Source: Bacillus_P idriensis_A
Lineage (GTDB): Bacteria > Bacillota > Bacilli > Bacillales > Bacillaceae
DNA: 64,000 bases
Reading direction: 5' to 3'
Assembly (NCBI RefSeq): GCF_050483325.1
Contig: NZ_JBCMYF010000018.1
Coordinates: 42,978-106,977 of the forward strand
Below, in pieces: positions 34,226-43,559 of this stretch. Positions within the stretch are counted from its first letter, which is position 1. Every line of letters begins with the position of its first letter. The notes beneath the pieces were generated by a model. The model saw nothing but the letters and a program-made list of their open reading frames with translations. It was not told the DNA's origin and made no database searches. The translations under genes and the position numbers were made by a program.

Positions 34226-36244
34226 ATGAAACCTTCCATTATTCTCCTGACAGGCGGTATAAAAACAAAGAAAACGCTTCATACCCAACTCAATCAGCTA
34301 TTGGGAGATTATCTTTCCATTAAGAGCTATGCTGCCGATGATGGTCTTCCGGCTGACCTTAAGGCAGACATTATTCTCTATTCCTCAGAATCCCTGAAAG
34401 AAGAACTAAGTCATTTAAAGAATATAGATGCAAAAATACTAATAACCGGCCAGAGGACTGTTCATCACGAATACTTGGACAAGATGCTGAACCTTCCGGC
34501 GGGTTCAAACGTGCTTGTGGTAAATGATGAATACAATGTTACTATGGAGCTGATTCAATCCCTTTATCAGCTGGGAATTAACCACGTCCGCTTTATTCCA
34601 TTTAAGAAAAGTCACTCTTATCAAGAAAATATAGATGCTGCGGTTTCACCCGGTGAAACCGAGCTTGTCCCTTCATATGTTCCGCTAATATTGGATATTG
34701 GCGTCCGTCTCTTTGATATGACCACTATCCTGAAAATAGCTGATTACTGCAGCCTGCCTGAAAATGCCACCCTGCAGATCTCTGAAAGATACATCCGCAG
34801 CATCATCGAGCTTCAGCAGAAACTGATGCTTGCCGAAAAGCAGACAAAAGAGGTCTATCAGCACATTCAGAATGTAGTTAACACTGTGGACGATGGCATT
34901 TTAGCCATGAATGAAAGAAATGAGATTACCGTTTTTAATGAAAAACTTGAAGCGCTTTTTCAAGTTAAATCATCAGAAATAATCAATTTCCCCATCCAGA
35001 CTGCCAATTTTGAGAAAGAAGTGGTGGAATTTATTATGCAAGGATCGGAAGAAAGTCATTTATTCACCATTAACGGGGTGGATGTCGTCGTATTCCGCCA
35101 CTCAATGACAGGAGAACAAACAACTGTTGCTGTTTTTAAAAGTGTGCGCCAAGCCTTTGAAATTGAAAAAACAGCACAGCGAAAGCTAAAGGATAAAGGT
35201 TTTTATGCTAAATACAGCTTTGATGACATCATTTGTGAAAATTTAAAAATGAAAGAGCTTAAACAAATTGCAAAGAAGCTTGCATTATCTGAACACCCGA
35301 TTTTAATTCAGGGAGAATCAGGAACCGGCAAAGAATTATTTGCCCATGCGATCCACCAGCATTCCATGAGAAAGAACGGCCCATTTTTGCCGGTGAATTG
35401 CAGTGCCCTGTCAGAAAGCCTGCTTGAAAGTGAACTTTTCGGATATGAAGAGGGAACTTTTACCGGAGCACAGCGCGGCGGAAAGAAGGGATTGTTTGAA
35501 CTTGCAGATAACGGCACCATTTTCCTTGATGAAATTGGGGATATCAGTCTCTCCATGCAGTCCAGGCTGCTTAGGGTTCTTCAGGAAAAGGAAATTAGAA
35601 GAATCGGTGGAACCAAAATTATTCCGATCAACGTAAGGATTATTTCAGCAACAAATAAAAGAATTGAGGAACAAATGAAAACTCAAACATTCAGAAATGA
35701 TTTGTTTCATCGTTTAAACGTGCTGAATCTTTCCATTCCTTCTTTAAATCAGAGAAAAGAAGATATTCCTCTGCTGATTCACCACTTTATTACGAAGAAT
35801 GGAAAATGGCTGAAGGTCGATCCTATTCTGATGGAAAAGCTGACGGCAGCTGAATGGAACGGAAACATCAGAGAGCTTAAAAATGCAGTGGATTATATGA
35901 TTACGGTTTGTGAAGGGGCCATCCTTTCATTAAAAGATCTCCCTCATTCTTTTTCAGCAGCTCTGGAGACAGAACCGCCACATCAAAACATGCTTGAACA
36001 ATCAGAACATGACACCATCCTGCAGATTGTAAAAGAATGCAATGATTCAGGAAAAGCTGCAAGCAGGGACTATATTTCAGAAAAAACAAAAGAACGAAGC
36101 ACTCCGCTGCCATTGTCTCCGCAGCAGGTGAGAAGGCGTTTAGATGACCTCGAGGAAAAAGGAATGATTTTGAAACGCAAGGGACGCGGAGGCACAAGGA
36201 TAACAGAGAACGGCTTAAAGTATTTAGAGAGAATTCTCCGCTAA
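34226..36244 (+). CDS. Sigma-54-dependent activator of the cyanophycin operon
   Basis: 672 residues. Residues 1-190 form a two-lobed Rossmann-like sensor that I cannot assign firmly, 205-310 is PAS-like (VDDGILAMNERNEITVFNEK), and 335-560 is the AAA+ module with Walker A G-E-S-G-T-G-K-E (363-370), loop G-T-F-T-G-A (410-415, A to T at the second place) and Walker B T-I-F-L-D-E. The C-terminus is not Fis-like; it is a winged helix (SPQQVRRRLDDLEEKGMI, then KGRGGTRITENG). Divergent from the yfcC-iadA-cyanophycinase operon, which carries the needed -24/-12 promoter. The inducer, perhaps a dipeptide or Asp, is unknown. Confidence 0.85.
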   Translation: MKPSIILLTGGIKTKKTLHTQLNQLLGDYLSIKSYAADDGLPADLKADIILYSSESLKEELSHLKNIDAKILITGQRTVHHEYLDKMLNLPAGSNVLVVNDEYNVTMELIQSLYQLGINHVRFIPFKKSHSYQENIDAAVSPGETELVPSYVPLILDIGVRLFDMTTILKIADYCSLPENATLQISERYIRSIIELQQKLMLAEKQTKEVYQHIQNVVNTVDDGILAMNERNEITVFNEKLEALFQVKSSEIINFPIQTANFEKEVVEFIMQGSEESHLFTINGVDVVVFRHSMTGEQTTVAVFKSVRQAFEIEKTAQRKLKDKGFYAKYSFDDIICENLKMKELKQIAKKLALSEHPILIQGESGTGKELFAHAIHQHSMRKNGPFLPVNCSALSESLLESELFGYEEGTFTGAQRGGKKGLFELADNGTIFLDEIGDISLSMQSRLLRVLQEKEIRRIGGTKIIPINVRIISATNKRIEEQMKTQTFRNDLFHRLNVLNLSIPSLNQRKEDIPLLIHHFITKNGKWLKVDPILMEKLTAAEWNGNIRELKNAVDYMITVCEGAILSLKDLPHSFSAALETEPPHQNMLEQSEHDTILQIVKECNDSGKAASRDYISEKTKERSTPLPLSPQQVRRRLDDLEEKGMILKRKGRGGTRITENGLKYLERILR

Positions 36245-36279
36245 AAAACCGGACTCTTTATCATGCGAGTCCGGTTTTC
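36244..36279. terminator. Bidirectional terminator
   Basis: AAAAACCGGACTC, ten-base loop, GAGTCCGGTTTT between convergent genes. Confidence 0.88.
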
Positions 36280-36281
36280 CT

Positions 36282-36962
36282 TTATTCTCTGTTACCTGCA
36301 AAGATCATAATGAATTTCAGCAATTCAAACAGCGAAATTAAAGCAGCTGCTACATATGTCAGCGCAGCGGCTCCGAGCACTTTGTTCACTCCTCGTTCTT
36401 CTTCATTGCGGATGATGCCTTCTGCAATCATAAAGTCCTTCGCTCTTCTGCTTGCATTAAATTCAACAGGAAGTGTGACAAGCTGAAAGCCAACTGCTGC
36501 GGAAAAGAAGAGGATTCCGACCCCGATCAGATTCAGCGAACCGAGCAAAAATCCACCAATCAGCAAAAACGGAGCAATGCCGGAAGAAATACTGACAACA
36601 GGGAACATTTTATGCCTGAGCGTTAATGCACCATACGCCTCTTTATGCTGAACAGCATGGCCCACTTCATGAGCTGCAACTGAAATAGCCGCAATGGACT
36701 GCCCGCCGTATACAGGCTCAGACAGTCTGACTGTTTTCTTAGTCGGATCATAATGATCTGAAAGTGTGCCTCTTACAGGTTCAACGGGTACATGATGAAG
36801 ACCGTGATGATCAAGAATTCTCCTGGCAACCTCCATTCCGGTTAACCCTGAAGAAGCCTGAACTTTTGACCATTTATTAAAATTGCTTTTCACTTTAGCC
36901 TGAGCCCAAAGCGCAAGGCCAAAGGCTGCAAAGACCAAAATATCCATAGGATGAAAAAACAT
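36282..36962 (-). CDS. yugP: YugP-type membrane zinc metallopeptidase
   Basis: 226 residues, same length as B. subtilis YugP. N-terminal membrane segment (MDILVFAAFGLALWA), then the active site H98-E-V-G-H102 in A-A-H-E-V-G-H-A-V-Q-H, followed by two or three further hydrophobic segments. A zinc-dependent protease domain of the neutral zinc metallopeptidase (DUF/peptidase membrane zinc) family; substrates unknown. Ribosome site CAGGAGGCG. Confidence 0.88.
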   Translation of the reverse strand: MFFHPMDILVFAAFGLALWAQAKVKSNFNKWSKVQASSGLTGMEVARRILDHHGLHHVPVEPVRGTLSDHYDPTKKTVRLSEPVYGGQSIAAISVAAHEVGHAVQHKEAYGALTLRHKMFPVVSISSGIAPFLLIGGFLLGSLNLIGVGILFFSAAVGFQLVTLPVEFNASRRAKDFMIAEGIIRNEEERGVNKVLGAAALTYVAAALISLFELLKFIMIFAGNRE

Positions 36963-37095
36963 ACAGCGCCTCCTGAATCAGATTCTTACTGTTATATTTC
37001 CTCTAACAGCTTCTAATAAACAGAGAAGTGCTAACATGATGTGCCCGGAATGTAGTAAAATAATGGTATACTCCAATCGAAACGGATGTGAATAC

Positions 37096-37503
37096 ATGTC
37101 TTTAAAACAGGAACAGGACACCCTTCAAGAATTACAAGAAGCTGAAAAGCATTATTCAGAAACAAAATTCTGGGATAAATTAAAGAAATTCGGAAAAAAA
37201 GCGGGCTCATCTGTAGTCTATGCCGTATTGCTTTTGTATTTTACGCTGCAAAAACCTGAAGTGCCGAAGAAAACAAAAGCCATCATTATCGGGGCATTAG
37301 GCTATTTCATATTGCCGCTCGATCTAATCCCGGACCTTGCAGCCGGAGTCGGCTACACGGACGATTTGGGTGCACTTGGTCTAGCCCTTCTGCAGGTAGC
37401 GATGTATATTGACGACGATATTAAAAATCAGGCGAAGGAAAAGCTGACAGAGTGGTTTGGCCAATCAGTCGATACTTCTGATATTGATGCGAAAATTAAA
37501 TAA
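37096..37503 (+). CDS. YkvA/DUF1232 family protein
   Basis: 135 residues from the ATG after GGATGTGA. N-terminal charged helix (KQEQDTLQELQEAEKHY), then the DUF1232 core with two short hydrophobic segments: S-S-V-V-Y-A-V-L-L-L-Y-F-T-L and L-G-Y-F-I-L-P-L-D-L-I-P-D-L with D-D-L-G-A-L-G, the family hallmark. Function unknown. The longer frame with 20 more residues has no ribosome site. Confidence 0.8.
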   Translation: MSLKQEQDTLQELQEAEKHYSETKFWDKLKKFGKKAGSSVVYAVLLLYFTLQKPEVPKKTKAIIIGALGYFILPLDLIPDLAAGVGYTDDLGALGLALLQVAMYIDDDIKNQAKEKLTEWFGQSVDTSDIDAKIK

Positions 37504-37504
37504 A

Positions 37505-37550
37505 AACAGCAAAAATGTCTATTCCGTTTGGGATAGACATTTTTGCTGTA
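37505..37550. terminator. Bidirectional terminator between ykvA-like and ynfA-like genes
   Basis: ACAGCAAAAATGTCTAT, ten-base loop, ATAGACATTTTTGCTGT: a 17-bp perfect stem. Confidence 0.88.
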
Positions 37551-37552
37551 TT

Positions 37553-37879
37553 CTAATGCCTGGGAGCAAACAGCATTACCGAAACTCCGGCCAAACAGAT
37601 TACTGCGCCCGTCCAATCATAAACATCAGGCGTTTTCCGGTCCACTCCCCATCCCCACAGTACGGAAAGAATAATAAATATACCGCCGTAAGCCGCATAG
37701 ACCCTCCCAAAGGAAGGGAAAGTCTGCATAGCTGCAATCAATCCATATATAGCTAAAGAGATTCCGCCAAAAACACCCCAATAAGCCGGCTTGCCTTCCC
37801 GGAGCCAAAGCCAAATTAAATATCCTCCGCCAATTTCTGCGAGCCCTGCCAGCAGAAATAGGGAAATTGTGTAAACCAA
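37553..37879 (-). CDS. ynfA: YnfA family (UPF0060) membrane protein
   Basis: 108 residues with four membrane segments, TTG start after GGAGGGTG. A-G-L-A-E-I-G-G-G-Y-L-I-W-L-W and G-R-V-Y-A-A-Y-G-G-I-F-I are family signatures. YnfA proteins belong to the small multidrug resistance superfamily and have been linked to efflux of organic cations. Single gene. Confidence 0.9.
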   Translation of the reverse strand: MVYTISLFLLAGLAEIGGGYLIWLWLREGKPAYWGVFGGISLAIYGLIAAMQTFPSFGRVYAAYGGIFIILSVLWGWGVDRKTPDVYDWTGAVICLAGVSVMLFAPRH

Positions 37880-37907
37880 CAGACACCCTCCTTTTGCAAT
37901 ATTTTTA

Positions 37908-39128
37908 TTAAATTTCTTTCTTCATCAGCTGAAGATCAATATATAATTGAATCCTTGTATGAAAATCATCAAAATCAACGGATGTGAGCTCATTGATTTG
38001 ATTAATCCTGTATTTGAGCGTGTTTGTATGAACATACAGCTGCTCGGCTGTCGGCTTGATTTTACAGTTGTTGAACAAATAAATCTCAAGTGTATGAATC
38101 AGTTTTGTCTGGCTTTCTTCATCCTTCTTCTTCAATATTTGAAGGCTTTTATTATTATAGCCGGTTATACTGTGATGCTTTGAAATGGTTTCGAGATAGC
38201 GGAATATCCCAAGTTTGCTGTATGTGAAGGGAAGTTTTTCAGGAGAGCCGACAAATTTAGCTGCATTAATGACTTCCAGTGCTTCAAAGTACGATTTTCT
38301 CAACTGCAAAATGGACGAATAAGCATTGCCGATCCCGGCATAAATTTTCTGGCTGTTTAATTGCGAAAGGACGGTTGATGTCAGCTCTGAAGCACTTGCT
38401 GCGAGCTGGTCTGCAACTTTTGCATTGCTCCCGATAATGACGATCACTTTCAGCTGATCTGTAAACACATGCGCAAAATGATTCAATGCGTTCGCAAATA
38501 AACGAACCGTTTCAGTCAGGTCATCCAGCTGTTCTTCTTCACTTTGAGACACAGTGAAAATATTGACGATAAACGTTTCCGGGATGAGAATACTGTGATT
38601 TGCCGCTTCCCATTTAACTTGATTCTCCGTTTGAAAGACTTCTCCGATAATTTTTTTATAAAACTCGTTTTTTTCTTCATTTTCTCTTATGTTTATCTGA
38701 TTTTTTTGATATAAAAGCTTTCCTATATGATGGGATACTTCATGAAGGAAATTCAGTTCCTTCTCGGTCACCCGCTTTGTTTCCTGAACCCATATATAGC
38801 CGAATACCTGATCTTTGTAGATGGCGCTTACTACAACCCGCTGATTTAAACCGATTTCTTTTATCTGTTTTACCCTAAAGGGATGAGGAATTGTTTTAAG
38901 CTGATCCACAATGCCTTCATCCATGAATTTCTCAAGGATGGGGATCGGCCAGTGCTTTGTAAAAATAGTCTGCTGATTGGCTTGATCGAAATGGTCTATG
39001 TAATATGAGCTGTATGAAAGCAAAGAGAATTGATCATTTTCAATGACGACCGGTTTTTTCAAGTACGTGCTGACCATATCAGTAATATCGTTAATGTTAG
39101 TAATCGTCTGAATCTTTTCCAGGATCAT
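37908..39128 (-). CDS. putR: PucR family regulator, probable PutR (proline utilisation activator)
   Basis: 406 residues. Residues 1-150 are a GAF-like sensor region, the middle (about 180-290) is a nucleotide-cyclase-like CdaR domain, and 335-400 is the PucR-type helix-turn-helix (N-N-C-K-I-K-P-T-A-E-Q-L-Y-V-H-T-N-T-L-K-Y-R-I-N). Length and pattern match B. subtilis PutR, which activates putBCP with proline. The put genes lie 7 kb away at 45960-50091, with a sugar operon inserted between, so the assignment rests on similarity plus region, not adjacency. Confidence 0.65.
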   Translation of the reverse strand: MILEKIQTITNINDITDMVSTYLKKPVVIENDQFSLLSYSSYYIDHFDQANQQTIFTKHWPIPILEKFMDEGIVDQLKTIPHPFRVKQIKEIGLNQRVVVSAIYKDQVFGYIWVQETKRVTEKELNFLHEVSHHIGKLLYQKNQINIRENEEKNEFYKKIIGEVFQTENQVKWEAANHSILIPETFIVNIFTVSQSEEEQLDDLTETVRLFANALNHFAHVFTDQLKVIVIIGSNAKVADQLAASASELTSTVLSQLNSQKIYAGIGNAYSSILQLRKSYFEALEVINAAKFVGSPEKLPFTYSKLGIFRYLETISKHHSITGYNNKSLQILKKKDEESQTKLIHTLEIYLFNNCKIKPTAEQLYVHTNTLKYRINQINELTSVDFDDFHTRIQLYIDLQLMKKEI

Positions 39129-39201
39129 AGAGATGGACCCCCGCTTCTCAAGTAAATGATGAACCTAATTATAATACTTTTAAGCGGGGAAAGGGAATAG
39201 A

Positions 39202-39228
39202 GAAAAGCGGAGCAGGCTATTCAGGTCA
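39202..39228. repeat. Left-flank fragment of the hairpin repeat family
   Basis: GAAAAGCGGAGCAGGCTATT and the following bases resemble the left flank of the array units at 14759-15180. Confidence 0.4.
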
Positions 39229-39259
39229 AAAAAGGCCCGCATAATTCTCATGCGGGCCG
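39227..39259 (-). terminator. Terminator of the sugar operon
   Basis: GGCCCGCAT, seven-base loop, ATGCGGGCC followed on the minus strand by a T run. Confidence 0.88.
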
Positions 39260-39285
39260 CTTTTCTATCACTAAATTGTCTCTGT

Positions 39286-40380
39286 CTATTTCCCTTCAGA
39301 TATGAATGTGTTCACACCTGCAGGAAAGCTGTAAGAACTTTGCATCTCGTAATGCTTGCCAAGGGATGCCGACTCATGAAATCCATGCATGATTTCAAGG
39401 ACATGAAAAGCAAGATCGCCCGAGGCACGATGCTGCCGATTATTCAAGATCGCATCTGCCATATCTGCAATCCCCAGGCCGCGGAGGTTCTCAACTTCAT
39501 CCGTTACCAGCTCCTGCTCTACCCACTGATCCGTTCCTTTGCGGTTTAGCTTTACCGGTCCGGCAAACGTGTTTGGATCGGGAACAGAAATTGTACCTTC
39601 CGTTCCGTAGATTTCAAGAAACGGAGTTTGTGTGGACTGCACATCAAAGCTTGTGATGATGGTGCCGATCGCTCCGCTTTCGAACTCCACATTTCCGGAA
39701 ATATGGGTTGGTGTCTGAACAGGTATTTTCTTGCCTGCATCCTCTCCCGTCATGATTGTCCGCTCTAAAAAGGGGATGCCTGCAGAAGCGGTAACCCGTT
39801 TAACAGAGCCCATAAGAGAGATAAATGCAGTTAAGTAGTAAGGACCCATGTCATACATGGGACCGCCTCCGGTCTGGTAAAAAAATGCTGGATTCGGATG
39901 CCATTGCTCAGGTCCGCTCTTAAGCATAAAAGCCGCAGCTGCTACCGGCTGGCCGATTGCGCCATTCTCAATGAGTGCCCGGCATGTCTGCAATCCTGCT
40001 CCAAGGAATGTGTCTGGTGCTGCACCAATCATCAGTCCGTTCTTTTTTGCCGCATCCACCAGTTCTTTCCCTTCTTGGACAGAAACGCTGAGCGGTTTTT
40101 CCACATAGACATGCTTCCCGGCATTTAAGGCCTGAAGACACAATGCATAATGTCCGCCAGGAGGTGTTAAATTAAGCACAATATCAACGTCTTCATGGCT
40201 GATTAATTCATCTGCTGAAAGAACAAAAGGAATGCCATGCTCCTTTGCCTTCTCTTCTGCTCTGCCGCGATCTAAATCAGCAACCGCAATAATGGTTACA
40301 TGCTCAAAACGACTGCAGTTATTTAAATAAATATCACTGATGACACCACAGCCAATCAGTCCAACGTTCAGTTTTTTCAT
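39286..40380 (-). CDS. Gfo/Idh/MocA family oxidoreductase
   Basis: 364 residues. N-terminal Rossmann fold L-I-G-C-G-V-I-S, then Y-V-E-K-P-L-S (the EKP motif with the catalytic Lys) near residue 93, and a C-terminal beta-sheet substrate domain with Y-D-M-G-P-Y-Y-L-T. It would oxidise or reduce a sugar or cyclitol with NAD(P). Last gene of the LacI-controlled operon; with the epimerase encoded at its start it could make and process 3-keto sugars. Exact substrate unknown. Confidence 0.85.
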   Translation of the reverse strand: MKKLNVGLIGCGVISDIYLNNCSRFEHVTIIAVADLDRGRAEEKAKEHGIPFVLSADELISHEDVDIVLNLTPPGGHYALCLQALNAGKHVYVEKPLSVSVQEGKELVDAAKKNGLMIGAAPDTFLGAGLQTCRALIENGAIGQPVAAAAFMLKSGPEQWHPNPAFFYQTGGGPMYDMGPYYLTAFISLMGSVKRVTASAGIPFLERTIMTGEDAGKKIPVQTPTHISGNVEFESGAIGTIITSFDVQSTQTPFLEIYGTEGTISVPDPNTFAGPVKLNRKGTDQWVEQELVTDEVENLRGLGIADMADAILNNRQHRASGDLAFHVLEIMHGFHESASLGKHYEMQSSYSFPAGVNTFISEGK

Positions 40381-40399
40381 GTTCTTCCTCTCCTGTCTA

Positions 40400-41221
40400 T
40401 TACTCTTTTACAGCTCCCCCGGCCAATCCTTTCACCACTTTTTCCTGCGAAAAAATATAAATGACAAGGATCGGCAGACTTGCAAGTGTAAGTGCGGCCA
40501 TCAGCCCCGGAATATTGACTGAAAATTCCCCTTTAAAATCCTGCAAACCAAGCGGCAAGGTCATATTTTCCGGACTTGAAATCAAAACAAGAGCAAATAT
40601 GAATTCATTCCATAAATGAATAAAGTTATAAATTAAAACGGTCATTAACGCAGGTGTCAGCATCGGCAGAATGACACGCCAGAAAATACCGAAATGATTA
40701 CAGCCGTCAATTTTTGCCGCTTCCTCAAGCGACACTGGAATCTCTTGCATGAATTGAGTCAGAATAAAGATTGAAATCGGAAGACTGAAGGCAATATACG
40801 GCCCGAGCAATGCCCAGATTGTATCGTACATCCCCATACTTTGTGAAAGCTTGAAAACAGGAATTAAAGTTGCATGGATCGGAAGCATCATCCCTGCAAT
40901 AAAAAGAAGAAACACGACACGATTGAACTTAAACTTCATCCTGCTTAATGGATAACTCGCCAATGCAGCGATGAGCATTACGGCAAATACAGCCACAACC
41001 GATACAAGTATGCTGTTAAAAAAATAGCGGGACAGTCCCATTTCAAATACACTCTTAAAGTTTTCAAGAGTAAAGGAAGAAAAAAGAGAATAAGGCTGTT
41101 CAAAGAACTCTGTTCTGCTCTTTAAACTTGTTGAAATCATATAAAGAAAAGGAAAACCTGTAAAAACAAGCAGAACAATGGCAATCAAGTACAGAGGAAT
41201 CTTCTTTATCGCTAAATTCAT
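40400..41221 (-). CDS. Sugar ABC transporter permease, MalG/MsmG type
   Basis: 273 residues, six hydrophobic segments, with the ABC coupling loop E-E-A-A-K-I-D-G-C-N-H-F-G-I-F-W-R-V-I-L-P. Overlaps the preceding permease gene by 4 bases (ATGA). Partners are the other permease and a solute-binding lipoprotein. No ATPase is encoded; in Bacillaceae a shared ATPase such as MsmX drives such systems. Confidence 0.88.
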   Translation of the reverse strand: MNLAIKKIPLYLIAIVLLVFTGFPFLYMISTSLKSRTEFFEQPYSLFSSFTLENFKSVFEMGLSRYFFNSILVSVVAVFAVMLIAALASYPLSRMKFKFNRVVFLLFIAGMMLPIHATLIPVFKLSQSMGMYDTIWALLGPYIAFSLPISIFILTQFMQEIPVSLEEAAKIDGCNHFGIFWRVILPMLTPALMTVLIYNFIHLWNEFIFALVLISSPENMTLPLGLQDFKGEFSVNIPGLMAALTLASLPILVIYIFSQEKVVKGLAGGAVKE

Positions 41222-42165
41222 GCATAGGCTCCTTTCTTTTTCCGATAAAAGTCTAGCGCCTGAATGATGACCGTTACGATCATTGCAAGGAAAAACATAA
41301 CAAACGCAATGGCACTCGCATATCCCATGTTAAAGTTTATAAATGCCTGCTTAAACATGTAGGTTCCCAGCAGTTCAGTTCCATGGTTTGGTCCGCCGCC
41401 CGTCATTACATAGAAAATATCAAACGCCTTAAGAGATCCGACAATCGCAAGGATGGATGAACTGACAATCGTAGGCATTAACAGCGGAAATGTGATACGG
41501 AAAAACTTCGTGAAGGCATTAGCGCCATCAATTTCAGCAGCTTCATAAAGCTCTTCTGGAATTCCAACAATTGCTGCTTTAAACAGAATCATATAAAACG
41601 GTGAAAACTGCCAGACGATAACAAGCAAAACCGCAAACATGGCTGTATGCGACTCGCTCAGCCATTCCACATTTGCAAATCCGAACAAGCCTACAAGCTG
41701 GTTGATGATGCCGTTCAAAGGATCGAGCATGAGCATCCATAATAGTCCAACTGCTACAGTGGAGATTAAAAATGGAAAAAAGTAAACACCGCTGAACAGC
41801 CTGATGCCCCTGATTGGTGCAAGGAGCATTAGAGCCATAATCAGTCCCAGAGGAATCTGGACAAAAACTGAAGTAAGCACAACCCAAGTATTATTCGTCA
41901 GCGATGTCCAAAAAATGCTGTCATTTAATAGATTGGCATAGTTTTGCAGTCCAACATATGTGCCGGCACCAACACCATCCCACTCGTAAAAGCTGTAGAG
42001 CAGGGTGGAGAAAATGGGGTACAGCACATAAATGATATAAATGATAATGGCAGGGGCTAGAAACAGACTGATCGTTACAAATTTGTTCAGTGATTTCCTC
42101 TTTGGTCTCACAGCAGGCTGAACTGCCGTCTTGCTCGTTCGTATTCCTTTTAATTGCGTTTCCAC
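41218..42165 (-). CDS. Sugar ABC transporter permease, MalF/MsmF type
   Basis: 315 residues, six hydrophobic segments after a 30-residue basic N-terminal tail. Coupling loop E-L-Y-E-A-A-E-I-D-G-A-N-A-F-T-K-F-F. Forms the membrane channel with the MalG-type partner. Located 68 bases after the binding-protein gene. Confidence 0.88.
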   Translation of the reverse strand: METQLKGIRTSKTAVQPAVRPKRKSLNKFVTISLFLAPAIIIYIIYVLYPIFSTLLYSFYEWDGVGAGTYVGLQNYANLLNDSIFWTSLTNNTWVVLTSVFVQIPLGLIMALMLLAPIRGIRLFSGVYFFPFLISTVAVGLLWMLMLDPLNGIINQLVGLFGFANVEWLSESHTAMFAVLLVIVWQFSPFYMILFKAAIVGIPEELYEAAEIDGANAFTKFFRITFPLLMPTIVSSSILAIVGSLKAFDIFYVMTGGGPNHGTELLGTYMFKQAFINFNMGYASAIAFVMFFLAMIVTVIIQALDFYRKKKGAYA

Positions 42166-42233
42166 GTCATCCCTCCTAGTCGTATTTCAAATGCAAGGAA
42201 CAAAGGGGCATAGCCCCTTTGATACAGTTCCAA

Positions 42234-43529
42234 TTACTCTTTCTTCAAATCTTCCTTGGCTTTTTGCTCCATCTTTTTTGCCGCTTCTTCCGGTGTCATA
42301 TCAAGACCGAACACAGCTTGGGTAGTATCTTTATGCAGCTCTGCAAGCTCCGGAGGAAGTGTCTGATCATATGGCATCTGAAGGTGAGTCGCATTTTTTA
42401 CCACATCATAAAAACGTTTAGTGAATTGATCTTTTGGAACAACATTGTCCACAGCTGTTAACGAGCCTGTGCGGTCTACATACTGCTGGGCAGTTTCCGT
42501 ACTGCTCAGTTCCTTGGCAAGCTCGATTGCAAGCTCCTGGTTATTGCTGTTTTTTGCAACAGACCATACCGGACTCGCTGATGCGCCAAGGTGGGTTTGA
42601 TCGCCATTTCCTCCATCCACTGTCGGGAATACAAAGAAATCGAGCTTACTTTCAAATTCAGGAGCTTCTTCTTTCATATTGTTCACAAATGAAATGGTCA
42701 TATCGGTCATTGCAGCCTTGCCTGAATACATGAGCTGGCGCCCTTGACCTTCATCATAAGGAACACCATTAAATCCTGAGTTAAAAGCTTTCATTTTTAC
42801 CATTTCCTGAATGAGTTCCCCTGCTTTTACATACGCCTGATCGTCAAAGCCTTTTCCAGTCCGGCGGAACGCACTGTCGAATAGCTCTGGACCGCCAATA
42901 CGGCTGGCGAAGTTCATTAAATAGTAAGCACCTGGCCACTTAGTTTTATTGGCAAGCGCAATTGGAATAATGTCATTTTGATTAAGAGTATCAATAATCT
43001 TCAGCCACTCATCATATGTTTTTGGAGGAGTTAATCCGTACTCATTGAATATTTCTTTATTATAAAATACAACGTCAATGGATAAGCCGAGAGGCAATCC
43101 GAACACTTTGTCATCATACGTGGAATTATCCAGAGCCAGTTTGTTGAAATGATCTTTATCAGTTTCAGAAGTAATATCAAGTACCTTATCTTGGTCCACA
43201 AAATTCTTCAGCCATCCTCCTCCCCAGCTCACAAAAACGTCCGGAGCACTGTCGCCGGACATGGCAACGGAAAGCTTCTGCTTGTAAGCATCATTTGGAA
43301 TCTGGAGCATTTCCACCTCAACATCGGGATGTTTTTCCTCAAACCGCTCCACAGCTTCCTGGTACACTTTTTCTTTCTCACCCGGATCAATTTGCCAGAA
43401 CTCAAGTGTCTGTTTTCCCTTGGAGTTTGATTCATCAGCTGACGATTCTTTCGCCCCTCCGCCATTTAAACCGCATGCAGATAACAACATTGCTGCTGAA
43501 ATACTTAACGTCAACAATCCTCTTTTCAC
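42234..43529 (-). CDS. Sugar ABC transporter solute-binding lipoprotein
   Basis: 431 residues, GTG start after GAGGGAATAG. Lipobox M-L-L-S-A-C near residue 19, a Ser/Lys-rich linker, then a family 1 extracellular solute-binding domain (LEFWQIDPGEKEKV, DVFVSWGGGW, NKEIFNEYGLTPPKTYDEW). It captures an oligosaccharide or glycoside outside the cell and delivers it to the two permeases encoded downstream. The nature of the sugar is not readable. Highly expressed position, second after the epimerase. Confidence 0.88.
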   Translation of the reverse strand: MKRGLLTLSISAAMLLSACGLNGGGAKESSADESNSKGKQTLEFWQIDPGEKEKVYQEAVERFEEKHPDVEVEMLQIPNDAYKQKLSVAMSGDSAPDVFVSWGGGWLKNFVDQDKVLDITSETDKDHFNKLALDNSTYDDKVFGLPLGLSIDVVFYNKEIFNEYGLTPPKTYDEWLKIIDTLNQNDIIPIALANKTKWPGAYYLMNFASRIGGPELFDSAFRRTGKGFDDQAYVKAGELIQEMVKMKAFNSGFNGVPYDEGQGRQLMYSGKAAMTDMTISFVNNMKEEAPEFESKLDFFVFPTVDGGNGDQTHLGASASPVWSVAKNSNNQELAIELAKELSSTETAQQYVDRTGSLTAVDNVVPKDQFTKRFYDVVKNATHLQMPYDQTLPPELAELHKDTTQAVFGLDMTPEEAAKKMEQKAKEDLKKE

Positions 43530-43559
43530 GGCTATTCCCTCTTTTCATATAAATGATGA

